DNA of 64,000 nt from Estrella lausannensis. Lineage in GTDB: Bacteria; Chlamydiota; Chlamydiia; Chlamydiales; Criblamydiaceae. Positions 33,029 to 42,089 of this stretch are shown in pieces. The notes beneath the pieces were generated by a model. It was not told where the DNA came from. It did not search any database and saw only the letters and a program-made list of their open reading frames with translations. Position 1 is the stretch's first letter. The number at the start of each line of letters is the position of its first letter. A program made the translations under genes and the position numbers. Where the stretch lies: the NCBI RefSeq assembly GCF_900000175.1, contig NZ_CWGJ01000026.1, forward strand, positions 124,001 through 188,000. The letters are read 5' to 3'.

Positions 33029-35494
33029 CTACTTTTTCTTCTTCGGTGCGTTTTCGACAAAGGCTACCGGCTTCATGGTCTTTTGCGTCCAGATCTGCTG
33101 CGCCATGCCGAGGAGCATGGAGGAGATCCAGTAGATGTTAAGGCCAGAGGGGAAGTTGTAGAACATCCAGGTAAAGAGGACGGCCATCATCGTTCCCATC
33201 GCTTTCTGTTGACGCTGCTGCTCTGTCCAGAGCTTCTTGTCTTTAGGCAGGTTGGACGTCACCATCGGCTGAATAAGCATGATAGCTCCCAGAATGACCG
33301 GAAGGAGGTGAAACTCGTTGCCGATCAGGGGGATTGGGAAAGACCAGCTGAAGAGCACGTCGGGAGATGTCAGGTTGTCGATCCATCCAGGGATAAAGGA
33401 GGCTCCCCGCAGCTGGAACGATGACTTCAGAAGGTCGAACATACCGATCAGAAACGGCATCTGGACGAGGAGGGGGAGGCATCCTGAGAAGGGATTAGCT
33501 CCGCTCTCTTTGTAGAGCTCCATGATCTCTATCTGCGCTTTTTTCTGATCATTTTTGTATTTTTGCTGGATCTCCTGCACTTTAGGGGCAATCTGCTGCA
33601 TCTTCAGCATGGATTTTGTCGACCATGCGTTCAGGGGGTAGAGCATGATGCGGAGCGCCACTGTGAGCAAGACGATCGAGATGGCCCAGGATCCTGTGAA
33701 GGAGTGGAAGGCGTTCATCAGGAAAAAGAGGAATTTGGCGAAGGGTTCGGAAATGAAGGCAAACCATCCGTGGAATGTCTGGCAGGCCAGGTAATCGGGG
33801 TTGTAGCCGGTTGTAGGGTCGCTGAAAGCCGCGTCAACTTCTTTTAAGACTGGTGTGGAGTAGGGTCCGGTGAAAAAACGGAACTCCATGGAGCCGCCCT
33901 GTTGATTTAAAGGCAGCAGGGTCATGTATCCGGGGAGGTCGGCGGATTTGAAGCGTTCCCAGTCCTCACCGATGAGCGTCAGGCGGGAGGGAGCGTCTTT
34001 GCCGGAAACGTAGAGGGCTTTGAAGCCTGACTCGTTCGATTTCAGCGGGTCAAGGATGATGCCGAAAAAAGCATTGGAATTGGATACCCAGTCCGGCGCT
34101 ACGGTGGAGATGTTTATCGCGTCTTTCGGCAGGTCGATCTGATTCACTTCGGGCTTGCCGGCTTTTGTCAGACGGTACTGCAGGGAGGGTGCCGGGGAGC
34201 CGCTGACCAGTTCCGCTTCAGGCACTCCGGATGTCAGCCACAATCCCCTTGCATCGCCCTGGACATCGATTTTCAAGGTAAAACAGTAAGGGGCGTCTTT
34301 TTTCGCAAGAGCGAACGTTTTGGTGATTTTGCGTCTGTCCTGCTTGCTTTCTAAAACGAGCGTCTCGCCATCATAGTGTTTCACTGTGTAGGGCAGCTCG
34401 GCGATTTCCGGATATTCGGAGACTAAGTTGAAAGCATAGTACTTATGGGCGATCTGATGGATTTTTCTTCCTTTTTGGATCAGGTCGCGTCGGAGCAGGG
34501 GGTAGTAGCCACCTGTCTGGCCCTCTTCCAGCACAGCTTTCCCGTCTTTGTAGGAGTAAGCAGGCTTTAAGGGGAAGCGGGCGTTGGCGGTGTGGTCTTT
34601 CAGGATGTCGCGGTCAAACTCGATGGGCATGACGACGCTTCGGGTATTGGTCTCGCTTTGGAAAGGGAGGTTGATCTCTGTCGCCGCGCCGCCGATAGTC
34701 GATATGACCAGCTGCACTGTTTCGTTTTCCAGTGTGTAAAACGATTGAACTGCAGATCCTGTGGATTCGACGTTCCTTTCTTTGACGACGTCTTTGGCGA
34801 ACTCTTCAGCGTCTTCGAAGAAGTCAAGAGGTTGATTTGTTCCTCTGAAGTAGGCGAGGGGCAGAAGACGATTGTCTGTTTTGGCCAGAACAATGCCGGG
34901 TCCTTCTTTAAATTTGGGAGTGTATTCGTCCCCTTCCGTCTCTTTAGAGAGGGTGTCCAGTTTTTGGAGGGGAACGCTGAAGGAGCCGTCGTTCATTTCG
35001 GCGTTGTAGATGGCAAAGCCCGAGCCTTCTTTGTCGGGAATTAGAAGCACTAAGTCATAGTGGCCAAACTCGTTATATTCTGCGACTTTGAGGGGGGACG
35101 AGGGTTTTTTGGAGAAAACGGTAGGGTGAGAGACTTTTTCCGGAACAAAGAGGGGCGAGTAGTGTGTTTTCACGCCGTCTTTTTCTGTGTAGATGTCTTT
35201 GGCTTCAAATCCTTCCGGCTTTAAGAAGATGACGTTGGATCCCTCTTCTAAGGCCGTCAGTTTTTCTGTGCCCTCTTGTGTGACGTAGTGCAGGTCGACG
35301 ATGGGAAGGGCCGGCATCGCTTTTTTGCTGGCGGCAATATCGGTTTTCAGTTTTTCTATCGTTTTAGTTTTAATGGCTTTTTGTTGCTGAAGCCAGGCTT
35401 CTCTCTGCTCTTGGCCTTGCCAGTCAAAAAACATATTGACGACGAAGAGGGTCAAGCTCAGGGAGACAGCAAAGATCAGAGTTCGTTTGTCCAT
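33029..35494 (-). CDS. yidC: Membrane protein insertase YidC
   Basis: About 821 residues from the ATG at 35494, chosen over an upstream TTG because AAGG lies 7 bases before it. Residues 5-25 are the first membrane helix. A very large periplasmic domain (to about residue 590) is followed by the conserved five-helix core: GSWAISIVLLTVALRIMLYP, KMQQIAPKVQEIQQKYKND, ANPFSGCLPLLVQMPFLIGM and FYNFPSGLNIYWISSMLLG. The C-terminus is basic (APKKKK). The length exceeds typical YidC (about 550) by an enlarged P1 domain, as in chlamydial homologues. Confidence 0.95.
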   Translation of the reverse strand: MDKRTLIFAVSLSLTLFVVNMFFDWQGQEQREAWLQQQKAIKTKTIEKLKTDIAASKKAMPALPIVDLHYVTQEGTEKLTALEEGSNVIFLKPEGFEAKDIYTEKDGVKTHYSPLFVPEKVSHPTVFSKKPSSPLKVAEYNEFGHYDLVLLIPDKEGSGFAIYNAEMNDGSFSVPLQKLDTLSKETEGDEYTPKFKEGPGIVLAKTDNRLLPLAYFRGTNQPLDFFEDAEEFAKDVVKERNVESTGSAVQSFYTLENETVQLVISTIGGAATEINLPFQSETNTRSVVMPIEFDRDILKDHTANARFPLKPAYSYKDGKAVLEEGQTGGYYPLLRRDLIQKGRKIHQIAHKYYAFNLVSEYPEIAELPYTVKHYDGETLVLESKQDRRKITKTFALAKKDAPYCFTLKIDVQGDARGLWLTSGVPEAELVSGSPAPSLQYRLTKAGKPEVNQIDLPKDAINISTVAPDWVSNSNAFFGIILDPLKSNESGFKALYVSGKDAPSRLTLIGEDWERFKSADLPGYMTLLPLNQQGGSMEFRFFTGPYSTPVLKEVDAAFSDPTTGYNPDYLACQTFHGWFAFISEPFAKFLFFLMNAFHSFTGSWAISIVLLTVALRIMLYPLNAWSTKSMLKMQQIAPKVQEIQQKYKNDQKKAQIEIMELYKESGANPFSGCLPLLVQMPFLIGMFDLLKSSFQLRGASFIPGWIDNLTSPDVLFSWSFPIPLIGNEFHLLPVILGAIMLIQPMVTSNLPKDKKLWTEQQRQQKAMGTMMAVLFTWMFYNFPSGLNIYWISSMLLGMAQQIWTQKTMKPVAFVENAPKKKK

Positions 35495-35873
35495 GGATAG
35501 CCTTATCAAAACATTTGAAAAACGGTCAGTTTAGCAGACAGGATTAAAAGGTGCAAGGAAGGCATCCTTAGTCTTGCGAAAAATTAAAAGCGATCTCTAT
35601 TCTGTTGGCAAGAACCTCTAGCTGCTGAATTTTGGTCTTTGGTAACGCTTTTTGATGATAGGCTTTTTGTCCACACGGAGAGTTTATTGAATTAGACCGA
35701 AAATGTTTCAAAATTCGGAACTTTGGCTTTCTCTAACCCAAAATTCCAAATTTTGAGACGTTTTCGGTATATTCAGGGTTTTCAAGGATTGCCCATGGGA
35801 CTTCGGGATAGAGGAAATAAGTAGGTGTTCCCGTTTGCCGCGGGCCAGCCGACTGCATCATTAGGGAGATCGC
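35495..35873. other. Intergenic region between divergent yidC and the kinase gene
   Basis: About 380 bases that must hold two promoters. One short family A element occupies 35694-35772. I see no clear -35/-10 pair. Confidence 0.5.
35694..35772. repeat. Family A element, centre deleted
   Basis: AGACCGAAAATGTTTCAAAA at the left and CAAATTTTGAGACGTTTTCG plus GTAT at the right form a 79-bp hairpin. The inner GATTGAAAGAT inverted repeat is missing. Confidence 0.85.
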
Positions 35874-37814
35874 ATGACTGAGGCCAACATCCTGGGCGAC
35901 TACACGATCATCAAACAGATAGGGCATGGCCCGCTGGGGTCTGTGCTACTAGCTGAACACCGTTTCATGAAAAAGCAGTATTGCCTGAAGGTTCTTCCGA
36001 TGGAACTCTCTCAAGATCGGGCATTTATCCAGCGTTTTGAAGAAGAGGTGGGCAGGCTTGTCTGCCTGAGTCATCCAAACATTGTCAAAGTGCATAATGT
36101 CTCTTACGCCTCAGGTCGCTATTTTGTTGTGACGGACTGCGTAGTTGACGAGATGGGTGAGACAACCAACCTTTCCCAGCATATGCTCTCTCTGGAGGAG
36201 CATCTCGGAGACGATGAGCTCTTTTCCCTGCTTGAGCAAGTAGCCGATGCGCTCGACTATGCGCACGGCCTGCAAGTCGGAGGTAAGCCGCTTGTCCATC
36301 GCGAGCTTAAACTGAACAATATCTTGGTGTCGAAAGAGGAAGCAGGGCCGAAATTGCTCTTAACAGATTTCGGGCTGGCGAAGATTGTGGGTGAGGGACC
36401 CATTTTGACGAGGACTTATAAAAGTGTTGCCGAGGCTCTTGGCATTCATGACGAGATTGCCCCTCCTCCCGGAAGCGACAGGACATATTCTTCGCGTCCT
36501 CTCGACGATCACGAGCTCAAGCCTCTGCACGCCTCCTTTTTGCAAAACTTTCTATTCTTGGCCCCCGAGCAGAAACGTCTCGGCGCTAAAGATGCCGGCG
36601 TCAAGGCGGACATCTTTGCGTTCGGGGTTTTGGCCTATTTTCTTCTCACGGGGCAGTTCCCTGAGGGATGCTTCGACCCGCCTTCCGAGCTGTCACCCCA
36701 CCTTAGCTGGAATTGGAACGCGTTGATTACCGGATGCCTGGCCCAAAATCCCGATAAGAGGCCGGAGCAGATCATGCCTCTTCTTAAAGCTGTGCGAGCA
36801 AGTAAGAAGAGCTCTGTGGCAAGTCGTTTTTTTGCTGTCCAGGAAGCACCGGTAGAAATGGAGCTTGCGACGGCGGCACGGGGGGAGTCTGTGCAGGTCT
36901 CGACGCATATGATGCAGCAGAGGGTGATTTCGACTTTCGGGGATGGGCAGGAGACGTTAAGGCCTCATCTCAACGAGGGTTTTATCGAGCGGCCTGAGAT
37001 CGATCCCGATCCGGCAGCGCAGTTTCTTGTTGACCAGACGGTGAAGCACTATGAGCCTAAGAAGAAAGAGAACAGGCTGATCGAGCCGATCCTGACCGAT
37101 ATGGCGATTATCAAAGGAAGCACCTATACAAGGGGTAGCAACGAAGGGAGCCGCGATGAGATGCCGCGCCATGAGATCCATGTCGAGAGCTTCGCCATCG
37201 ACATCCACCCCGTCACCAACGAGCAGTTTGTGCGTTTTCTCGAAGCTCTCGGGGGCGAGAAAGATTCCAATCACAACGACGTAATCCGGTTGAAAGACTC
37301 CAGAATCAAGCGCAGCGCTGGCAAGCTCACGATTGAATCGGGGTACGCCAAGCATCCCGTAGTCGGGGTCACCTGGTATGGAGCTGCGGCCTACGCCAAG
37401 TGGATCGGAAAGAGGTTGCCGACGGAGGCGGAATGGGAGCTTGCCGCTAAGGGGGGGGCTGAATACCCCACATTCCCTTCCGGTGATGAGATCGATAAAT
37501 CGAAGGCCAACTACTTCAGCTCCGATACGACTCCGGTGATGAGCTATCCCACGAATCCTTTTGGTCTTTACGATATGGCCGGTAATGTGTATGAGTGGTG
37601 CTATGACTGGTACGGCTACAACTACTATGAGACCTCTGTCCAGGAGCCTGATAATCCAAAGGGGCCTCTCCAGGGTGTGTACCGTGTTCTCAGGGGAGGA
37701 TGCTGGAAGAGCTTAAAGGAAGATCTCCGTTGTTCCAAACGCCACCGCAACAACCCCGGTACAGTCAACGGCACCTATGGCTTCCGCTGTGCTGCCGATG
37801 TACATGACAGCTAG
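35874..37814 (+). CDS. pkn1: Serine/threonine protein kinase with FGE-sulfatase domain (Pkn1-type)
   Basis: A 646-residue protein. Residues 10-310 are a Hanks-type kinase: glycine loop IGHGPLGSVLLAEH (16-29), ATP lysine K39, and DFG at 165-167. The catalytic loop reads HRELKLNN (142-149), so the catalytic Asp of HRD is Glu144, which may reduce or abolish activity. Residues about 410-645 form a formylglycine-generating-enzyme-like (C-type-lectin) domain with GSNEGSRDEMPRHEI, HPVTNEQFVRFL, KRLPTEAEWELAAKGG, YDMAGNVYEWCYDWY and YGFRCAAD. This architecture matches chlamydial Pkn1. AGGGAG precedes the ATG. A tyrosine phosphatase gene starts 5 bases downstream. Confidence 0.93.
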   Translation: MTEANILGDYTIIKQIGHGPLGSVLLAEHRFMKKQYCLKVLPMELSQDRAFIQRFEEEVGRLVCLSHPNIVKVHNVSYASGRYFVVTDCVVDEMGETTNLSQHMLSLEEHLGDDELFSLLEQVADALDYAHGLQVGGKPLVHRELKLNNILVSKEEAGPKLLLTDFGLAKIVGEGPILTRTYKSVAEALGIHDEIAPPPGSDRTYSSRPLDDHELKPLHASFLQNFLFLAPEQKRLGAKDAGVKADIFAFGVLAYFLLTGQFPEGCFDPPSELSPHLSWNWNALITGCLAQNPDKRPEQIMPLLKAVRASKKSSVASRFFAVQEAPVEMELATAARGESVQVSTHMMQQRVISTFGDGQETLRPHLNEGFIERPEIDPDPAAQFLVDQTVKHYEPKKKENRLIEPILTDMAIIKGSTYTRGSNEGSRDEMPRHEIHVESFAIDIHPVTNEQFVRFLEALGGEKDSNHNDVIRLKDSRIKRSAGKLTIESGYAKHPVVGVTWYGAAAYAKWIGKRLPTEAEWELAAKGGAEYPTFPSGDEIDKSKANYFSSDTTPVMSYPTNPFGLYDMAGNVYEWCYDWYGYNYYETSVQEPDNPKGPLQGVYRVLRGGCWKSLKEDLRCSKRHRNNPGTVNGTYGFRCAADVHDS

Positions 37815-37819
37815 GATTT

Positions 37820-38287
37820 ATGATGGCGCGCTCCGTATTATTTGTTTGCCTCGGCAATATATGCCGCTCTCCTGCGGGAGAAGAGATCTTAAGGCATTTT
37901 GCCCGCGATCGAGGTCTTGATATCAGGGTCGAAAGCTGCGGTATTGGCGATTGGCATGCAGGGCAGCTTCCGGATTCGAGGATGCGGGCGGCAGCGTCCG
38001 ACAGGGGGTTTACCCTCTCCAGTAGGGCTAAGCAGTTTCAACCACGGTACTTCGATGAGTTCGACCTCATCTTGGCAATGGACAGGGAGGTTTTAAAAGA
38101 TCTCTACAAGTTTGCCAAAACCGTTGAGCACAAAGCCAAGGTTCATCTTGCAACGGCCTTCAGCACTTCATATAAAGATCAGGATGTGCCCGATCCATAC
38201 TACGGGGGCAGGGCCGACTTTGAGCTTGTTCTGGACATGATGGAAGATGTGTGCGAAGAGCTGATCGTTAAAAAGATGGGTAGCTGA
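37820..38287 (+). CDS. Low-molecular-weight protein tyrosine phosphatase
   Basis: A 155-residue phosphatase. The P-loop CLGNICRS (Cys10, Arg16) follows VLFVCLG, and the general-acid motif DPYYGG is at the expected C-terminal position, so both catalytic elements are intact. Residues LSSRAKQFQP and FDLILAMDRE match family core segments. It begins 5 bases after the Pkn1 stop, so kinase and phosphatase are co-expressed, but whether they act on the same substrate is unknown. Start could be either of two adjacent ATG codons. It ends 2 bases before the convergent GT-B-like gene. Confidence 0.95.
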   Translation: MMARSVLFVCLGNICRSPAGEEILRHFARDRGLDIRVESCGIGDWHAGQLPDSRMRAAASDRGFTLSSRAKQFQPRYFDEFDLILAMDREVLKDLYKFAKTVEHKAKVHLATAFSTSYKDQDVPDPYYGGRADFELVLDMMEDVCEELIVKKMGS

Positions 38288-38289
38288 AG

Positions 38290-39777
38290 CTATTTTTTGA
38301 TCAACTTCTGAATATGTGCTCTTATGAGGGGCGACCGCTCCATCGCATCTTGCAGGTATTTGTCAGATGACTTGTCAAACAAAGAGCCCTCCGGCGGCAG
38401 CCACTCTTCTTTGATTCCCCCCACCGCATCAAGATAGTTAAAGAAGATCGTTCCGATATTTTCAAAGAGGGAGACTTGCCACGCTTCGTCTTCTTTGCCG
38501 GCTTCAAACTCCTTCTTCAGGTCGGTGATAAAACGGGTGTAATACGAGGAGGGGATGCGGGGGAGAGTACAGCGGATGATCCTCAGTAATTCGGAGAAGA
38601 CTGTCGTTAGGAAAAGAAACTCTTCCCGCCTCTTGACGAGCTCTTGACGGCTTGAATCCAATTTATTCATGAATAGTGTTACTGCATCGTGGTACTGCTC
38701 GCGGCTGTGATACGGGACTTCCACTAAAATGCCGCTCAGAGGGCGGTCTTTCTGGCACTCTTTGATGGTTTCGGCTATGTCGATGATAATGTGGCAAGGA
38801 TCCGGATGCGGGAAGTTTTTTTTGTATTCGTCGTCGGTTAGCGTCTTCCTAGCTTCGAGGCAGGCGGAAAAGTTGGTGATGAAGTGCTCTTTGGCAACAC
38901 GGGTGAATCCACCGAGGCATTGCGGGTAGATGATGCCGGTGCGGACACCCAGAAGGTATTCCGTGTCGTAGTCCTCGATGATGAAGACCGGTTTTTTGAT
39001 GAACAGCGCTTCGATGAAGGCAGTCGTGGAGATGCCCAGGAGAAAGTCTGCCTCCTTGATCAGTTCGACTGCCGAAGCGTAGCCATCTAGCACATGGACG
39101 TTTTGCATCTTTTCGATCTTCAGCACTTCAAGTTCGTAGTGGTTGGCCATATCCCGGCTTAGAAATCGCTCTTTGATGAGCAGGTTGACGTTGGAGTTGG
39201 TTTCGGCGAAGCGGGCAAGGAAACGGGTGAACTGATCTTTCAGAGTCTTTTCGAAGGGAGGGCCGTTGAGATAGAGTCCTTTGAGCGGGGTGCCCCTCTC
39301 TTTCTTCTTTGGGGAGTAGTCGGTGTAGTTGCTGAGTGAGGGCATGCCGCTGATGGGAAAGATGCCGTCAAATCCTTGCAGCCTGCGGCTTTCCACTTCG
39401 AATTGATGGTGCATTACCCAGACGTTATGCCGGCAGAGTGCCGGGAGGTTGTCTCCTGTCGTTAGCCAATGGCCGCAGCCGCCCGGAAAGAATCCAAGTG
39501 TGAAGCCCTTTGCGGCAAGGGCGTGAGTGGAAAGCAGCTCATCGCTTTCGATGATGACATCGTAGGGAGCGGCCATGAGAGCTTCCCGATCGGCAGTTTC
39601 AAGGGGTTCCCACGGGATGTTTTCGATGTTGAAGGGAATGTAGCTGGAGGTGTTTGTCAGGGAGGCGAAGACATCCGCCGAGTGCCCTCTTTTCACGATT
39701 TCCTTATACAAGGGGACTATTTGCCAGGCCTGGTTGATGTTGATGGCCGACAGGCCAAAGCGGAGTGGAGTTTTCAT
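38290..39777 (-). CDS. GT-B-fold glycosyltransferase-like protein
   Basis: A 495-residue protein. Its order of segments fits a GT-B or CDP-glycerol-transferase-like fold: RFGLSAININQAWQIVPLYK with KRGHSADVFASL at the start, LKGLYLNGPPFEKTL in the middle, and the C-terminal nucleotide-binding half with VHVLDGYASAVELIKEADFL, GISTTAFIEALFIKKPVFII and GIIYPQCLGGFTRVAK. The last 120 residues are helical. Sugar donor and acceptor cannot be read from sequence. A role in surface polysaccharide or lipid glycosylation is possible. No neighbour helps. Confidence 0.65.
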   Translation of the reverse strand: MKTPLRFGLSAININQAWQIVPLYKEIVKRGHSADVFASLTNTSSYIPFNIENIPWEPLETADREALMAAPYDVIIESDELLSTHALAAKGFTLGFFPGGCGHWLTTGDNLPALCRHNVWVMHHQFEVESRRLQGFDGIFPISGMPSLSNYTDYSPKKKERGTPLKGLYLNGPPFEKTLKDQFTRFLARFAETNSNVNLLIKERFLSRDMANHYELEVLKIEKMQNVHVLDGYASAVELIKEADFLLGISTTAFIEALFIKKPVFIIEDYDTEYLLGVRTGIIYPQCLGGFTRVAKEHFITNFSACLEARKTLTDDEYKKNFPHPDPCHIIIDIAETIKECQKDRPLSGILVEVPYHSREQYHDAVTLFMNKLDSSRQELVKRREEFLFLTTVFSELLRIIRCTLPRIPSSYYTRFITDLKKEFEAGKEDEAWQVSLFENIGTIFFNYLDAVGGIKEEWLPPEGSLFDKSSDKYLQDAMERSPLIRAHIQKLIKK

Positions 39778-40133
39778 TCAATAGTCCTTTCGGTGAAGTA
39801 GTCTTTCTGCGCCCGTCTCCATGGAGGTATGGCGAAAGTTCCTCAAAATTGGGGTTTAGCAAAAAGAGAGCTTTCCACGACCGAAAGATAGCAAGTGTTC
39901 TTATGCTTCTAATATTAGGTGACTTGAAATCTTTTAGTCTAGGAACTTCCCTAGCGCCGGGATCCCCAAAATAGAGGCGCTTCCGGTAGCGGTTCTCGAG
40001 GGGCTTCCTTGAGTGATTTCTATCAAGTTATTTTTTTTAAATCAATGGGTTTAAAATATTGAATCGGGGAGAACTGGAAAATTAAAGGTAAAAACTTTAC
40101 ACTCTTCCTTTTTAAACTAAAGAAAGGATTGTT
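39778..40133. other. Intergenic region upstream of malic enzyme, with family A remnant
   Basis: About 355 bases between divergent genes. A degenerate family A copy occupies 39829-39988. The remaining 145 bases are AT-rich and precede the malic enzyme ribosome binding site (AAAGAAAGGA). No clear promoter pair is recognised. Confidence 0.5.
39829..39988. repeat. Family A element, degenerate full length
   Basis: The left arm GGCGAAAGTTCCTCAAAATT, central TTCTAATATTAGGTGACTTG and right arm AGGCGCTTCCGGTA keep the family plan with many substitutions, so this is an old copy. Confidence 0.75.
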
Positions 40134-41336
40134 ATGTCGGAGTTTTATACACTTTCGCTCGATCTTCACCGCCACACCTCGGGCAAATGGGAGATCAAAT
40201 CCAAGTTTCCGCTAGAGACACAGAAGGATCTTTCAGTGGCTTACACGCCCGGAGTTGCTGCTGTTTCTAAAAAAATTGCCGGAGAGCGTAATGAAGCGTG
40301 GCAGTTGACGATGAAGGGCAACACGGTTGCGGTTGTTTCCGACGGGTCGGCTGTGCTTGGCCTCGGTGATATTGGCCCTTATGCTGCATTGCCCGTGATG
40401 GAAGGAAAGGCTATTATTTTGAAAACATTCGCCGGGGTTGATGGGGTGCCTATCGTCCTGGACGCCACGGAGCCTGAGGATATTATCCGTGTGGTCAAGG
40501 CGATCGCGCCCACGTTCGGCGGGATTAACCTCGAAGACATCAAGGCTCCGAAGTGCTTTGAGATCGAAGACGCTCTTCAGAATATCGGCATTCCCGTATT
40601 TCATGACGACCAGCACGGCACAGCGATAGTCTTGATGGCCGGCTTGCTCAACGCGTTGACACTGACAGGAAAAAAACTCTCCGAGATGACGGTCGTGATT
40701 AATGGCGCGGGAGCAGCAGGCGCTGCGGTCGCAAAGCTATTGCTCGGCATCGGCATTCACAATTTTCCGATCGACAGACCGAAAGACATCATCATGCTGG
40801 ATACGAAAGGGGTGATTTCTGAAGATCGGAACGATTTGCATCCTTACAAGAGAGAGCTTTTGAAATACACTAACCGCAGCGGTGTTAGAGGGGGCTTGAA
40901 AGAGGCTCTTACCGGAGCGGACGTTTTCATCGGTCTTTCGGCCGGCGGCATCTTGAACCGTCACGACATAGCCCACATGGCTAAGGATCCTATCATCTTC
41001 GCGCTGGCTAATCCTGTGCCCGAAATTATGCCGGAAGAGGCGTATCTTGGGGGAGCGAGTGTCGTTGGAACAGGTCGCAGCGACTTCCCGAACCAAGTTA
41101 ACAACGCGCTGGCATTCCCGGGCATTTTCCGCGGAGCGCTCGACGCCAAAGCTTCCACTATCACTCCCGGTATGAAGCTGGCGGCTGCCTTTGCCCTTTC
41201 CAGCTTGGTGCCTTCGCCGATGCCTGAACGCATCCTTCCCCGGCCGCTAGAGGAAGGTGTCGCGGAAATCGTGGCAAAAGCCGTCTATCAGGCTGCATTC
41301 GACGACGGAGTCGCGGGCAAGGCGCTTCTGTTCTAA
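40134..41336 (+). CDS. Malic enzyme (NAD(P)-dependent, short form)
   Basis: A 400-residue enzyme that oxidatively decarboxylates malate to pyruvate. Motifs include YTPGVAAVSKKIA, VSDGSAVLGLGDIGPYAALP, LEDIKAPKCFEIE, FHDDQHGTAIV and the NAD-binding INGAGAAGAAVAKLLLG. The C-terminal phosphotransacetylase-like domain of MaeB is absent, so this is the short bacterial form; cofactor preference is not clear. ATG is preceded by AAAGAAAGGATTGTT. With the sucAB-lpdA operon it supports use of TCA-cycle dicarboxylates. Confidence 0.95.
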   Translation: MSEFYTLSLDLHRHTSGKWEIKSKFPLETQKDLSVAYTPGVAAVSKKIAGERNEAWQLTMKGNTVAVVSDGSAVLGLGDIGPYAALPVMEGKAIILKTFAGVDGVPIVLDATEPEDIIRVVKAIAPTFGGINLEDIKAPKCFEIEDALQNIGIPVFHDDQHGTAIVLMAGLLNALTLTGKKLSEMTVVINGAGAAGAAVAKLLLGIGIHNFPIDRPKDIIMLDTKGVISEDRNDLHPYKRELLKYTNRSGVRGGLKEALTGADVFIGLSAGGILNRHDIAHMAKDPIIFALANPVPEIMPEEAYLGGASVVGTGRSDFPNQVNNALAFPGIFRGALDAKASTITPGMKLAAAFALSSLVPSPMPERILPRPLEEGVAEIVAKAVYQAAFDDGVAGKALLF

Positions 41337-41359
41337 CCGAAGTGTCTCCAGTTCTGGAT

Positions 41360-41386
41360 CTAGCACTCGATAACGCCGAGTGCTAG
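41360..41386 (+). promoter_or_regulatory. CIRCE operator (HrcA binding site) upstream of hsp20
   Basis: CTAGCACTC, nine bases, GAGTGCTAG. This differs from the CIRCE consensus TTAGCACTC-N9-GAGTGCTAA only at the outermost base pair and has the exact 9-base spacer. It lies 70 bases before the hsp20 ATG. A TATAAC at 41408-41413 could be the -10, which would put the operator over the -35 region. It also follows the malic enzyme stop and, with T5 after the stem, could double as that gene's terminator. Confidence 0.85.
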
Positions 41387-41456
41387 ATTTTTAAATCCTC
41401 CTTGCCGTATAACAAGGGTTGAGTCCAATAGATGGTTCAAACCAAGGAGGAATCCT

Positions 41457-41903
41457 ATGTCTAATCAATCGAAATTAGCTCTGATGAAATCTCCCCTGAT
41501 GCGCAACGCATTCCTGCCGTCGCTGATGCGTCAGTTTTCTCTCTTCGATGAAGAGATGAATGAAGATTTCGAGTCAATGGGTGCATCCAACATCAGTCTG
41601 AGCGAAGATGACAAGCACGTCTATGTAGAAGCCAACATGCCCGGGCTGAGAGACAGTGAGATCGAGATCACATTTGATAAAGGCATTCTGTGGATCAAAG
41701 GCGAACACAAGGAGAGCGAGGAGAATAAGAAGCGGAAGTTTTACTACAAAACTCATCGCTCCTTCTCTTACCGCATTGCTGTGCCAGGAGATATCGATCC
41801 GAAGACTGATCCTGCGGCTAAATATGAAAATGGCGTGATCCATGTCATGTTCAGCAAGAGCCAAAAGGAAATGCCCCGAAAAATCGAGCTGAAAAAGAGC
41901 TGA
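41457..41903 (+). CDS. Small heat-shock protein Hsp20
   Basis: A 148-residue alpha-crystallin chaperone that holds unfolding proteins. The alpha-crystallin domain spans about 40-140: DDKHVYVEANMPGLRDSEIE, GILWIKGEHKE, FSYRIAVPGDID and the conserved YENGVIHVMF. A short N-terminal arm (MRNAFLPSLMRQFSLFDEE) precedes it; the C-terminal I-x-I/V motif is approximated by RKIELKKS. AAGGAGG is ideally placed before the ATG. The CIRCE operator upstream indicates HrcA repression and heat induction. Confidence 0.95.
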   Translation: MSNQSKLALMKSPLMRNAFLPSLMRQFSLFDEEMNEDFESMGASNISLSEDDKHVYVEANMPGLRDSEIEITFDKGILWIKGEHKESEENKKRKFYYKTHRSFSYRIAVPGDIDPKTDPAAKYENGVIHVMFSKSQKEMPRKIELKKS

Positions 41904-41919
41904 TCTTCCTCAAATCTTG

Positions 41920-41947
41920 GGCGGAGGGGCTTTAAAGCCCTTCCGCC
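41920..41947 (+). terminator. Hairpin after hsp20
   Basis: GGCGGAGGGGCTTT (41920-41933) pairs with AAAGCCCTTCCGCC (41934-41947) with one G-T pair, followed by TTGTCTT. It begins 17 bases after the hsp20 stop. Confidence 0.7.
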
Positions 41948-42089
41948 TTGTCTTAGAGCCTCTAGTAAAAACAGTCTGAGAACTCACTTCCTGCATCCAA
42001 GTCTTAATTAAAATCTCAAAAAAAATTTAAATGCGCTTCACGACCCTCCTGTAAAATCTTCTTGTTATTCAATAGCTCGGGAGCGTCAG

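Noticed and set aside
41358-41392. Simple terminator after the malic enzyme gene
   Set aside because: The stem matches CIRCE exactly in spacing and sits before hsp20, so it is reported as an operator, with termination only as a second possibility.
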